From assembly GCA_937919685.1 (NCBI GenBank), contig CALFOM010000218.1, positions 1-37,017 on the forward strand: DNA of 37,017 bases, read 5' to 3'. The DNA comes from an uncultured Phycisphaera sp. GTDB lineage: Bacteria; Planctomycetota; Phycisphaerae; Phycisphaerales; SM1A02. Under the pieces are notes generated by a model. The model saw only the letters and a list, made by a program, of their open reading frames with translations, had not been told where the DNA came from and did no database searches. Position numbers and translations under genes: made by a program. Shown here one piece after another: positions 26,637 through 33,767 of the stretch (positions within the stretch are counted from its first letter, which is position 1; every line of letters starts with the position of its first letter).

Positions 26637-27356
26637 ATGTCGTATGACAAAGATGTCGAACGTCTTCTAGAACTCGCCCTTCAAGGAACGCGAACAGTGC
26701 TCCGGCACTTCGTTGACGAATGTCTCGATCGAGGAAACATCAAGCCTGAGGAATTCCTCTCCGAGGTCGTTTCGCCAGCCCTGGCACGGATCGAACAGTG
26801 CCGACGGGAGGATCGCGTCACCACGTCCGCCATCTCGATGGTGATGGGCTCGTTGCGGCTTGCCGCGGGACGCGTGATCGAGCGAATGGCCGATGCGCCG
26901 AAGATCAAGTTCGGGCACCGCCGACGGATTTTGTTGTTCTGCGGCGAGGGGGCGGCAGAGCAACTCGATGCCGAGATCATGACCGCGGAGTTGGAGATCG
27001 ATGGACATGAGGTTCGTTTCGCCGGAGGCGGTGTTCCGAGCGACGAGATCTTGGCCGATGTCGGGCAGTGGTCGCCCGATGTCCTCCTTCTGTACGCGTC
27101 GTGCCCGAGTGATGCGCCAGGAATTCGAGAGATCATTGACACGATTCGTAACGTCGGGGCCTGCCCCGATCTGCAGATCGCCGTGGGTGGCGGCGTGTTC
27201 CGTCGCGTTCCCGGTCTCGCCGAGGAGATTGGTGCGGATCTCTGGGCCGACGACGCCGGCGATCTTCGCCGAGCGATCATCGATGACCCGGATCGTCGAT
27301 CGATTCCGGAACAACGAACCGTCGGACGAGGCAGGCGACTTCCCAAGGCGGCGTAA
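26637..27356 (+). CDS. B12-binding-fold regulator-like protein without cobalt histidine
   Basis: 239 residues, cytoplasmic. Residues about 1-85 are all-helical like the B12-binding-2 cap domain of CarH/MerR-type and methionine-synthase-type proteins. Residues about 97-215 match the Rossmann-like B12-binding domain: RRILLFCGEGAAEQLDAEIM, DGHEVRFAGGGVPSDEIL, PDVLLLYASCP and LQIAVGGGVFRRV. The cobalt-ligating histidine (DxHxxG or GExH) is replaced: the site reads GEGAAEQLD, so it may bind another ligand or bind cobalamin base-off without His. There is no DNA-binding domain. The ATG at 26637 has GGAG about ten bases upstream; the frame is open to 26547. A terminator then separates it from the sigma factor gene. 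Confidence 0.72.
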   Translation: MSYDKDVERLLELALQGTRTVLRHFVDECLDRGNIKPEEFLSEVVSPALARIEQCRREDRVTTSAISMVMGSLRLAAGRVIERMADAPKIKFGHRRRILLFCGEGAAEQLDAEIMTAELEIDGHEVRFAGGGVPSDEILADVGQWSPDVLLLYASCPSDAPGIREIIDTIRNVGACPDLQIAVGGGVFRRVPGLAEEIGADLWADDAGDLRRAIIDDPDRRSIPEQRTVGRGRRLPKAA

Positions 27357-27390
27357 AGGCAGTTGATGCATGATCAGAGGATCATTGGAG

Positions 27391-27445
27391 ACCTCCCGTG
27401 GTTCGATGTGCGTGCCGAACGCCCGTCGGAACTCGGGAGGTTTTT
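27391..27445 (+). terminator. Intrinsic terminator after the B12-fold gene
   Basis: Eight-pair stem ACCTCCCG (27391-27398) with CGGGAGGT (27434-27441), followed by TTTT. The 35-base loop has its own small hairpin (GTTCG 27401-27405 with CGAAC 27416-27420). Confidence 0.65.
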
Positions 27446-27520
27446 CTTCCATCGGTGTTTCACACCGTCGATGCCGCCGCTCGGAGGGGCGTTTTTGGAG
27501 AATTGACGCCGATTGCGGCT

Positions 27521-27526
27521 ATACTC
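27521..27526 (+). promoter_or_regulatory. -10 box of the ECF sigma factor gene (leaderless type)
   Basis: TATACT followed by seven bases and the ATG at 27534. A TTGACG at 27504-27509 is only 11 bases upstream, too close for a normal -35. Confidence 0.5.
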
Positions 27527-27533
27527 TGCGGTC

Positions 27534-28142
27534 ATGGAGCGGAACTTCGAACTCAGTTTGATTCAACGTGCGAAGCGTGGAGACGCTGAAGCGCTTGAGG
27601 CGTTGATCGACGGTCATCGGCCTTCGCTTCATCACTTCCTGCTCCGTCTGACTCGGCGTGAGGACGTGGCCGAAGACATCGCCCAAGAGGCGTTCGTCCG
27701 GGTCCTGCGAAATCTAGATCGATTCGACGAACGTTTTCGATTCAGCACCTGGCTCTTTACCATCGCTCGGCGTCTCTGGATCAATCACATCCAGAAGTTC
27801 CGGCCGGTGCCGGACACCGATACCGTCGACGGTCGTGCCGGCCGAGGCGATGGTCCTCAAGCTATTGCGGAGATGGACGAGCGGCGTGGACGAGCATCGC
27901 AGGCGGTGGCCCATGCCCTCGCATCGCTCAACCCCCGGCAGCGCGAGATCGTGGAGCTCTTTCACGGGCGGCAACTCGCGATTCAAGAGATCGCGCATCG
28001 GCTGGATCTTCCCCTTGGGACGGTGAAGAGTCACCTATTCCGGGCGAGACGGCGGATGGGGGCCGCATTGATCGAGGACGGTCGGTTCGGCGACGAATCG
28101 GCGATCCTCGGAATCGAGCAGTTCGAAGGAGTCCGCGAATGA
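27534..28142 (+). CDS. ECF-type RNA polymerase sigma factor
   Basis: 202 residues. Region 2 (about 10-80) includes EDVAEDIAQEAFVRVLRNL and FRFSTWLFTIARRLWINH, for core binding and -10 recognition. Region 4 (about 125-180) includes LNPRQREIVELFHGRQLAIQ and a helix-turn-helix LDLPLGTVKSHLFRARRRM. The linker is short, as in extracytoplasmic-function sigmas. The start at 27534 is set by the ATG after a TATACT box. The next gene overlaps by four bases (ATGA) and encodes a one-helix membrane protein, the usual place for an anti-sigma factor. The ECF group cannot be named from sequence alone. Confidence 0.92.
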   Translation: MERNFELSLIQRAKRGDAEALEALIDGHRPSLHHFLLRLTRREDVAEDIAQEAFVRVLRNLDRFDERFRFSTWLFTIARRLWINHIQKFRPVPDTDTVDGRAGRGDGPQAIAEMDERRGRASQAVAHALASLNPRQREIVELFHGRQLAIQEIAHRLDLPLGTVKSHLFRARRRMGAALIEDGRFGDESAILGIEQFEGVRE

Positions 28143-28519
28143 CCGACCGATCGAAAGCATCGGATTCGTTCGCCAAGGCCGTGATGGAACGACTGGACGG
28201 CGTTGAACCACGGGATCGACGGCGATGGCTTGATCGCGACGCACGACGCGGCTTGTTGGCCGTGGGGTGTCTGACCGCAGCCGTCGTGATCGCGGCAGGA
28301 TTGAGCTGGATGATCCGGGCGCCGAAGCCAGAGTCGATTTCATCGCCGGTGATGGGTACGCAAGGGGTCCAGGATGCCTTCCGAAGACTCTCGATAGATC
28401 CCGCAGACCTCCCGAATTCGACGAACGATCCGCTCGAGAATTCCGACGGATCGGCAACTTCCGGTGAGGCTGACCGGTATGACTCGGCAGTCGCTGCCGG
28501 CCCCGGTCATTCGACCTGA
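28139..28519 (+). CDS. Small single-pass membrane protein, possible anti-sigma factor
   Basis: 126 residues. A charged cytoplasmic N-terminus of about 37 residues (Asp/Arg-rich) is followed by one membrane helix (about 38-59: LLAVGCLTAAVVIAAGLSWM) and an acidic, Ser/Asp-rich outer tail. Its start overlaps the sigma factor stop, so the two are co-translated. It lacks the HxxxCxxC zinc motif of typical anti-sigma domains, and the cytoplasmic part is shorter than usual. A partner role is inferred from position only. Confidence 0.6.
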   Translation: MTDRSKASDSFAKAVMERLDGVEPRDRRRWLDRDARRGLLAVGCLTAAVVIAAGLSWMIRAPKPESISSPVMGTQGVQDAFRRLSIDPADLPNSTNDPLENSDGSATSGEADRYDSAVAAGPGHST

Positions 28520-28634
28520 TCGGGATTCCGAAAAGCGTTCGCTCATCAATCCGCCCGCCTTCGACCGAATCGAGGGCGGGAGCAGCAGGCCTTTTTCGAA
28601 GTCACTCGTGATCACTCCTCTTCTTCAATCCGCG

Positions 28635-30344
28635 ATGTCCGTCCTCCGGTCGATCGGTTCCATCCGCTCCGTCGGGTGGAATCGCCGTCACCCCGGAATG
28701 CTCCGGCCGGACTTACGTGCACTCTTCGTGGTCTTTGCATTCGGGACGATCAGCGTCTCCGGGGAGGTCCGCAGCGTCGCGGCAGGAGATGCGTACGCCG
28801 CCGCGGGGCTCGCGCCGACGGATGCCGTTGCGGTCCTTCGGATCCGCGCGGGAACCGAAGACCGGGATCGCTGGTCCGAAGTGATCTTAGATGCGATCGG
28901 AATCAGTGCCGTCGACATGAGTCGAAATTGGAATTCCGCCACTGGGATCACGAGCCAACTCGTCGATCACGACGTCGAATGCATCCACGCCGTTGATTCA
29001 ATGGGTGGGAACTGGCTGCACGCGGTTCGTTGGAATGATCCGGTCTCGCTCGAGCGGCGATTGCAGCATCTCGGCCCGCGGGCGCTTGGGCGCGGTCGGT
29101 TTCGATTCGTTGAGCGGTCGATCGATCTTGTGATCGCCGGTCCCTGGCTGGTGCTTGCACCGACGGGATCATCATGGCTGGATCACGCGATGGAACGGGC
29201 GCGGGTCGACGACTTCGGTTCCGAACGGAACGAATTCAAGACCGATGAGTTGCCTTCGGCGCCGATCGAAGTGCTGCTTCGACACGAGGCACCGACCGGC
29301 GGAGAAACCCTGGTCAGTCTTATTCCGTGCGGGCCAGGCGAAGCGACTCTCGAGATCGCGGGACGATACGTGTCGAGCCCGCTTCCAATCCGACCTCGGG
29401 GCAATTTCGCCGCGCGCTTGATCCCGTCGCTGCAAGGCCGGGTCGCACTGGCCGTGCTCGAGTCGGGCGTCGGAGTTCTCGATCCGGCACTGATTCAGAT
29501 GTCCGCCGACCTGCCGGCGTTGATTCCCGCCGCGGAAGTCCGCCAATCGCTGGCCAGCCGCCGCTTGCTCGTGCTTGATGGTGAGACGATCAGGATCCCT
29601 CGGGTCGGCCTGGTCGACGTGCCCGCGGTCTGCGTTGCGATTCCCTGCCGCGATGTCGCCGGTTCGACGGCGGTCTCCGTGATCGTCTGTGAACAGGCGA
29701 TTCATGAATGGTTGGCGAACGCCGGACTGGCGGTTCAGGCTCGATTCTCTTCACCACCGGAGGGGGTTTCGAATCAGTCGATGTCCGCGGCGCCGCCGAA
29801 GGGCATCGAGATCGCTCGAGATGGCATCCGCCATCTTGAGTTCGGCCCGGAGTTCACATCCTTGATGGGTGGGCACCCGGCATCTCTGGCAGCAAGTCTG
29901 AATTGGACGATCCGCCGCATCGAAGTCGATGGCGATTGTGAGTTGGAATCGTCGTCGATGAATGGCGCGTGGGTACTGGTCGGAACTTCCCCCGGGATCG
30001 TCCGGCGAGTCGGCGATGCAATTCAAGGATCGAAGGCGGAAGGGCTTGAGGATCCGGTCTGCATGCGTGGGGTCGCGAGTCCGGCAAGGCTGGGGCTCCA
30101 GTTTGCCGATCTAGCGGCGCTTCGCGCCCGCAGCGCCGATCAGGATGCCTCGGAAGACGCTTCAGTTCTCCAGGAACTCTCGCGTTTTCTTGCTCGCCTT
30201 GATCGCGTCGAATGGTCGACGTCGCTTCAGTCCAACGATGCCGTGCGGGCGTCGGTCAGAATCACCATGATTCCGGATTCCGTCGATTCGCGGGTTCAGC
30301 CCGTGCAACGTGAGCAGGGTGGCCACGGAGTAGAGGAGCGGTGA
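28635..30344 (+). CDS. Large exported protein of unknown function
   Basis: 569 residues if started at 28635; the frame is open to 28464 (overlapping the previous gene), and Met at 28698 gives a compact signal peptide (MLRPDLRALFVVFAFGTISVSG). The mature protein has mixed alpha/beta character with repeated patterns of the type APTDAVAVLRIRAG, like large planctomycete exported proteins without assigned function. No catalytic motif, heme site or membrane helix beyond the signal was seen. Its position after the sigma factor and membrane protein suggests one operon. The stop overlaps the GTG start of tilS. Confidence 0.65.
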   Translation: MSVLRSIGSIRSVGWNRRHPGMLRPDLRALFVVFAFGTISVSGEVRSVAAGDAYAAAGLAPTDAVAVLRIRAGTEDRDRWSEVILDAIGISAVDMSRNWNSATGITSQLVDHDVECIHAVDSMGGNWLHAVRWNDPVSLERRLQHLGPRALGRGRFRFVERSIDLVIAGPWLVLAPTGSSWLDHAMERARVDDFGSERNEFKTDELPSAPIEVLLRHEAPTGGETLVSLIPCGPGEATLEIAGRYVSSPLPIRPRGNFAARLIPSLQGRVALAVLESGVGVLDPALIQMSADLPALIPAAEVRQSLASRRLLVLDGETIRIPRVGLVDVPAVCVAIPCRDVAGSTAVSVIVCEQAIHEWLANAGLAVQARFSSPPEGVSNQSMSAAPPKGIEIARDGIRHLEFGPEFTSLMGGHPASLAASLNWTIRRIEVDGDCELESSSMNGAWVLVGTSPGIVRRVGDAIQGSKAEGLEDPVCMRGVASPARLGLQFADLAALRARSADQDASEDASVLQELSRFLARLDRVEWSTSLQSNDAVRASVRITMIPDSVDSRVQPVQREQGGHGVEER

Positions 30345-31390
30345 CCGGCCGGCCGGTGGACGCGTCCGATCGGTCGAGGATCGAACTGGCGGCCTCTCGA
30401 TCGCCTCTGGCGGATCTGCTTGATCGAAGGCTTGAGCATCACGGAATTCGGGATGCCCACCCGGTACTGGTGGCCGTCAGTGGTGGGATCGACTCGACCG
30501 CTTTGCTTGCGGTCGCCGCAGCGATCTCGCGACGACGCGAACCCGTTCGGATTCGCCCGATCGTCGCGCACATCGATCATGCACTTCGAAAGGAATCCGC
30601 GGCCGACGCTGCGGCGGTGGCGAAACTGGCGAGTCTTCTCGACCTGCCTTGCATGCAAACTCGGATCGACTGGTCTGCGGTCAACGGTGCCAGCTCGCCG
30701 CCTTCTTCCGCAGACGCGCGGGACGAACGCTGGAAGGCGCTCGCGTCGATGGCCGAAGCCGCCGGCGCGACCACCGTGCTCGCCGGTCACCATGGTGATG
30801 ATCAGGCGGAGACGGTGCTTCTTAGGCTCGCCCGGGGATCCGGCCTCGACGGGCTCTCAGGAATTCCCGAGCAGCGGATGCTCAACGAAGTCTGTCAGGT
30901 GATCCGGCCGTTCCTGACGAGTCGCCGAACCGCAATCGCGGCCCTAGTCACCGAGACCGGAATCGAGATCCGGCACGATCCCACCAATGACCGCCGTGAT
31001 CGGGCTCGTGAAATGGTTCGTCACGAGGTTCTTCCGCGCTTGGAGTCCATTCACCCCGGGGCGGCCGGGCGGATCGCAGCGTTGGCGGCCGAATCCAACG
31101 ACCTCGCGGAGATCGGCGGATTGATGCCGCCGCCATGGGAGCGTGCGGTCTTCAGATTCTTCGATGAACCGATGGTGATGACCCTGCTCCGAGGCGCCGT
31201 GGGCCGAATCGATCCGATGGTCGCAGAGGTCGTTCGGAGTCAATGGCGAACTGCGGCCCGCATGATCGTCGATCTCGATCCGTCGCCGCGTCGACTCCGG
31301 CTCACGGCGGGCACGGAGTTGTGCGTCGGCAAGGAGGCCGTCGACTTGAAGACCGAGTCAAATGTCCGGGGAATCGTGGCGAAATCGTGA
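30341..31390 (+). CDS. tilS: tRNA(Ile)-lysidine synthase
   Basis: 349 residues, cytoplasmic. It adds lysine to C34 of the CAU-anticodon tRNA-Ile, using ATP, so that AUA is read as isoleucine. The PP-loop motif is LVAVSGGIDSTALLAV (about 42-57). Also present are AHIDHALR, AGHHGDDQAETVLLRLARGS and the family's DPTNDRRDRAREMVRHEVLP. The GTG start overlaps the preceding stop (GTGA). C-terminal domains are shorter than in E. coli TilS (432 residues), as in many bacteria. Confidence 0.94.
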   Translation: MTGRPVDASDRSRIELAASRSPLADLLDRRLEHHGIRDAHPVLVAVSGGIDSTALLAVAAAISRRREPVRIRPIVAHIDHALRKESAADAAAVAKLASLLDLPCMQTRIDWSAVNGASSPPSSADARDERWKALASMAEAAGATTVLAGHHGDDQAETVLLRLARGSGLDGLSGIPEQRMLNEVCQVIRPFLTSRRTAIAALVTETGIEIRHDPTNDRRDRAREMVRHEVLPRLESIHPGAAGRIAALAAESNDLAEIGGLMPPPWERAVFRFFDEPMVMTLLRGAVGRIDPMVAEVVRSQWRTAARMIVDLDPSPRRLRLTAGTELCVGKEAVDLKTESNVRGIVAKS

Positions 31391-31430
31391 AGCGTCGCTT
31401 GAATCGTGATCTTCGTTTTTATTTTGAACC

Positions 31431-31436
31431 TATCCT
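31431..31436 (+). promoter_or_regulatory. Possible -10 box of the receiver-like gene
   Basis: TATCCT just after an AT-rich stretch (CGTTTTTATTTTG) and about 100 bases before the start at 31535. Confidence 0.3.
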
Positions 31437-31534
31437 TTCACACGTCTCTCGCATGTCTGCCGCAGACAGGGGCATCGTCCCAGGCCCCGGCGGTTCACCG
31501 GATTCCAGAGGCCTCAAGGTTCCAAGGAATGACC

Positions 31535-31975
31535 ATGACTGATCCCACGCCCCCACGCGATCAAATTGTCCCGACCACCGTACTCCTCGTCGGTCATTGC
31601 ACGGCCGATACCTGGATGCTTCGCACCACGCTCGGTCGGATCCTGCCTGATGCGGTGCTTCGGCCCGTCAACGACGAGACGTCCTTGAATAACCAGCTCA
31701 CGACCACGATCGGGCCGGTGGTGATGCTGGTGAACCGGTTGCTGGATGGCCGGTTTCCGCACGCGGATGGAATCCGACTTCTCGAACATCACTCGTCTTC
31801 CCCGGCGGTCGGAATGTTGATTTCGAATCTCGCCGATGCGCAGGATTCGGCACGAGGGGTCGGTGCGGTCGATGGCTTCGGAAAGACGGCTCTGAATGAC
31901 GACCAGACGGGGTTGCTCCTCCGGGAAGCGGACGAGGCGGCGCGTAAAATCCATGAGGCCGCCAGTCATTCCTAA
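31535..31975 (+). CDS. Pseudo-receiver (response-regulator-like) protein
   Basis: 146 residues. The layout matches a stand-alone CheY-like receiver: strand VPTTVLLVGH, helix, PVVMLVNRLLDG, then AVGMLISNL and DGFGKTAL. The phospho-acceptor aspartate is Asn67, and the acidic pair after strand 1 is replaced by Gly20-His21. The Ser97 and Lys117 positions are retained. Phosphorylation is therefore unlikely and it probably acts as a constitutive or ligand-gated adaptor (inference). An ATG six bases earlier (31529) touches the AAGGA ribosome site, so 31535, six bases from it, is preferred. It is convergent with the redox cassette. Confidence 0.6.
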   Translation: MTDPTPPRDQIVPTTVLLVGHCTADTWMLRTTLGRILPDAVLRPVNDETSLNNQLTTTIGPVVMLVNRLLDGRFPHADGIRLLEHHSSSPAVGMLISNLADAQDSARGVGAVDGFGKTALNDDQTGLLLREADEAARKIHEAASHS

Positions 31976-31997
31976 TACGGGAGACAGGTCACTCGGG

Positions 31998-32972
31998 TCA
32001 CTCTGATTTGATGATCCGGCTTTCCTCTTCTGCGAATTGAGCGACGGCTTTCGTCGATGCGTCGTCGACACATCGTTGGAAGTCCTCCGTCGAGACGCAG
32101 GCTACTTTTCCGTCGACGAATTCCACGAGCAGCGGGGATTCCACGAGCCACACCGGGCCCTCGGGGAGTGCTAATTTCACGCAGTCGGCACAGTAGACGT
32201 CGTCGGGGAGGTCGCTCTCGGTGAGTTCTACGCCGTCGGCCGGAGGGACTTGGACCGCGACCACTCGGACCGGAAGACGCTCGCTGAAGAAGCCATCAAA
32301 GAGGTCGTGGCACGATCCGCAGTTCGGACGATAGAACGCGACGAGCGTGGGTTGGTCGAGCACCAGGGCGCGCAGTTGCGGCAGATACTCGAGGATCTCC
32401 GTCTCCTCGATGGGAAGTCCAACCCAACTCTCCCACAATGACGCGGTGAGGTCGTGCACCAGGTAGCGACCATCCGTGCCACGACCGCTGGCGGTCGGGA
32501 AGGGATCCACGGTCACTTCGACGTTGGCGGCGATGGCGGAACCGATGAGCAGCGCGACGATCACGCCGAATCCAGCCATGAGCGGATGACGCAGGCGCCG
32601 AGGATCGGGTTGGGCGCGGAGGAGGGTCGTCAGGGCGACAAGGCCAATCAGAATCTGCACCGCGGGCCGCACGAAGCGAGCCGATCCTTCTTCGAGGGAG
32701 ATCGACGCGGAGAGATCGGCGACGCCCGAGAAGAGAACCAGTCCGGCCACCAGAATGGCAGGCACCCGGCCTCGGCGGCCAAGGGCCAGCAGAATGCCCG
32801 CGAAGGCGGCGGCCATCCCGATCGTGATCCGCGCGCCGAAGTCGGGAACGAATCCGGATTTTATAGAGAGTCCGATGATCCAGGCGGGTATCGCGGCGTC
32901 ACCGGCGATCGCCATGGTGAAGGCTGCGGCCACGAGGAAAATGGCGAGCGAGATGCGGGCGGCATTGGTCAT
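31998..32972 (-). CDS. Membrane-anchored CxxCH thioredoxin-like protein
   Basis: 324 residues. The N-terminal half (1-150) has four or five membrane helices in a MauE/DoxX-like layout but contains no cysteine. The C-terminal half (about 178-310) is a thioredoxin-like domain with Cys218-Gly-Ser-Cys221-His after the strand TLVAFYR, a second pair Cys261-x-x-Cys264 in VYCADCVKLALPEGP, and the cis-proline Pro280 in VESPLLVEF. It shares WESWVG, LPEGP and the cysteine layout with the gene at 33758-34846 and, in part, with the lipoprotein at 33036-33608. Likely a membrane-linked disulfide oxidoreductase. CxxCH could in principle bind heme c, but the fold argues for thioredoxin. Confidence 0.68.
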   Translation of the reverse strand: MTNAARISLAIFLVAAAFTMAIAGDAAIPAWIIGLSIKSGFVPDFGARITIGMAAAFAGILLALGRRGRVPAILVAGLVLFSGVADLSASISLEEGSARFVRPAVQILIGLVALTTLLRAQPDPRRLRHPLMAGFGVIVALLIGSAIAANVEVTVDPFPTASGRGTDGRYLVHDLTASLWESWVGLPIEETEILEYLPQLRALVLDQPTLVAFYRPNCGSCHDLFDGFFSERLPVRVVAVQVPPADGVELTESDLPDDVYCADCVKLALPEGPVWLVESPLLVEFVDGKVACVSTEDFQRCVDDASTKAVAQFAEEESRIIKSE

Positions 32973-33035
32973 TCGGGCAAGATCCGGGGGTGGTCGGTCG
33001 CCTTGGTCCAGCGGCGATTTCGGGGGGGGCGGTAT

Positions 33036-33608
33036 TCACTCTGCGTTGGAGGCGATGCATGCATCCACCGAGGCGGCATCATCTGGATCGCTCGCGAAAC
33101 CAGTGATCACCCCGTCTTTCACGGCAAAAAGAGCCGGGGTCGAGATGACGTAGTCGGGGCCGCGCGGAAGTGCCTTTCGTTCCACGAGCGTACTTGGGAA
33201 TGGCATCGCGTTCGCCGGGTCGGTGTCGTCGACGAGGACGGCCACGGTCGGGGCGGGGACCGATTCGGTGAACCACTGTTCGAGCAGGTGGTGGCAGTGT
33301 TCGCAGTCCGACCGGTAGAGCATCACGAACCCTCGGCCGGTCTTCAAAGCGTCGGGAATCGGGCGGTTGATCAGCCTGGCGAGTTCTTGATCCGCGAGGG
33401 GCTTGCCGACCCATTGGTCGAAGTCCGTGAAGTAGAAGGGGTTCACCTGCGTCGGCATCTCGCCCCAGGGATCACCCGTCGTGGCGATCGTGGCAGGGCC
33501 GGTCTCTTTTTGGCCGCCGCCATCGTCCACGACGGGATCGCATCCGAGGATGAGTCCGAAGGTGGTCGAGATCATGAGGAGGACGAGAGATCGGGCGTGC
33601 GTGTTCAT
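33036..33608 (-). CDS. CxxCH thioredoxin-like lipoprotein
   Basis: 190 residues. A lipoprotein signal ends at GLILG-Cys23. The mature domain matches the C-terminal domain of the gene at 33758-34846: FDQWVGKPLADQELARLINR, then MLYRSDCEHCHHLLEQWF (Cys102, Cys105), DDTDPANAMPFP, LPRGPDYVISTPALFAV with cis-Pro158. The second CxxC of its neighbours reads Ser-Thr-Leu-Val here, so it is a one-pair, soluble, lipid-anchored form. The start at 33608 is chosen for the signal peptide; the open frame begins at 33728, inside a tandem repeat. It is likely the shuttle partner of the membrane forms (inference). Confidence 0.7.
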   Translation of the reverse strand: MNTHARSLVLLMISTTFGLILGCDPVVDDGGGQKETGPATIATTGDPWGEMPTQVNPFYFTDFDQWVGKPLADQELARLINRPIPDALKTGRGFVMLYRSDCEHCHHLLEQWFTESVPAPTVAVLVDDTDPANAMPFPSTLVERKALPRGPDYVISTPALFAVKDGVITGFASDPDDAASVDACIASNAE

Positions 33609-33724
33609 CGGGGGTTGGTATCCATCGGCGGGGTTGGTATCGAGTGCGAAACCTTCGAATCGGTCGAGTTGGTCTATAGGGAGGTGATTCTTCTGGTTGG
33701 ATTCGTGGGCGTCGCAACGCTTAA

Positions 33725-33767
33725 TCATGGCTTGTTCATGGCTTGATCATGGCTTGATCATGACTCA
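33725..33767 (-). repeat. 11-bp direct repeat across a gene end
   Basis: Three near-identical 11-base units on the plus strand (TCATGGCTTGT, TCATGGCTTGA, TCATGGCTTGA) and a diverged fourth (TCATGACTCA). The minus-strand stop codon of the upstream MauE-like gene lies in the fourth unit, and each unit holds a minus-strand ATG. The unit is not a multiple of three, so copy changes alter frame. Confidence 0.85.

Noticed and set aside
32454-33746. A 430-codon open frame on the plus strand across the redox cassette
   Set aside because: It is antisense to two genes with thioredoxin motifs and signal peptides; the Gly/Arg/Glu/His-rich product looks like a shadow.
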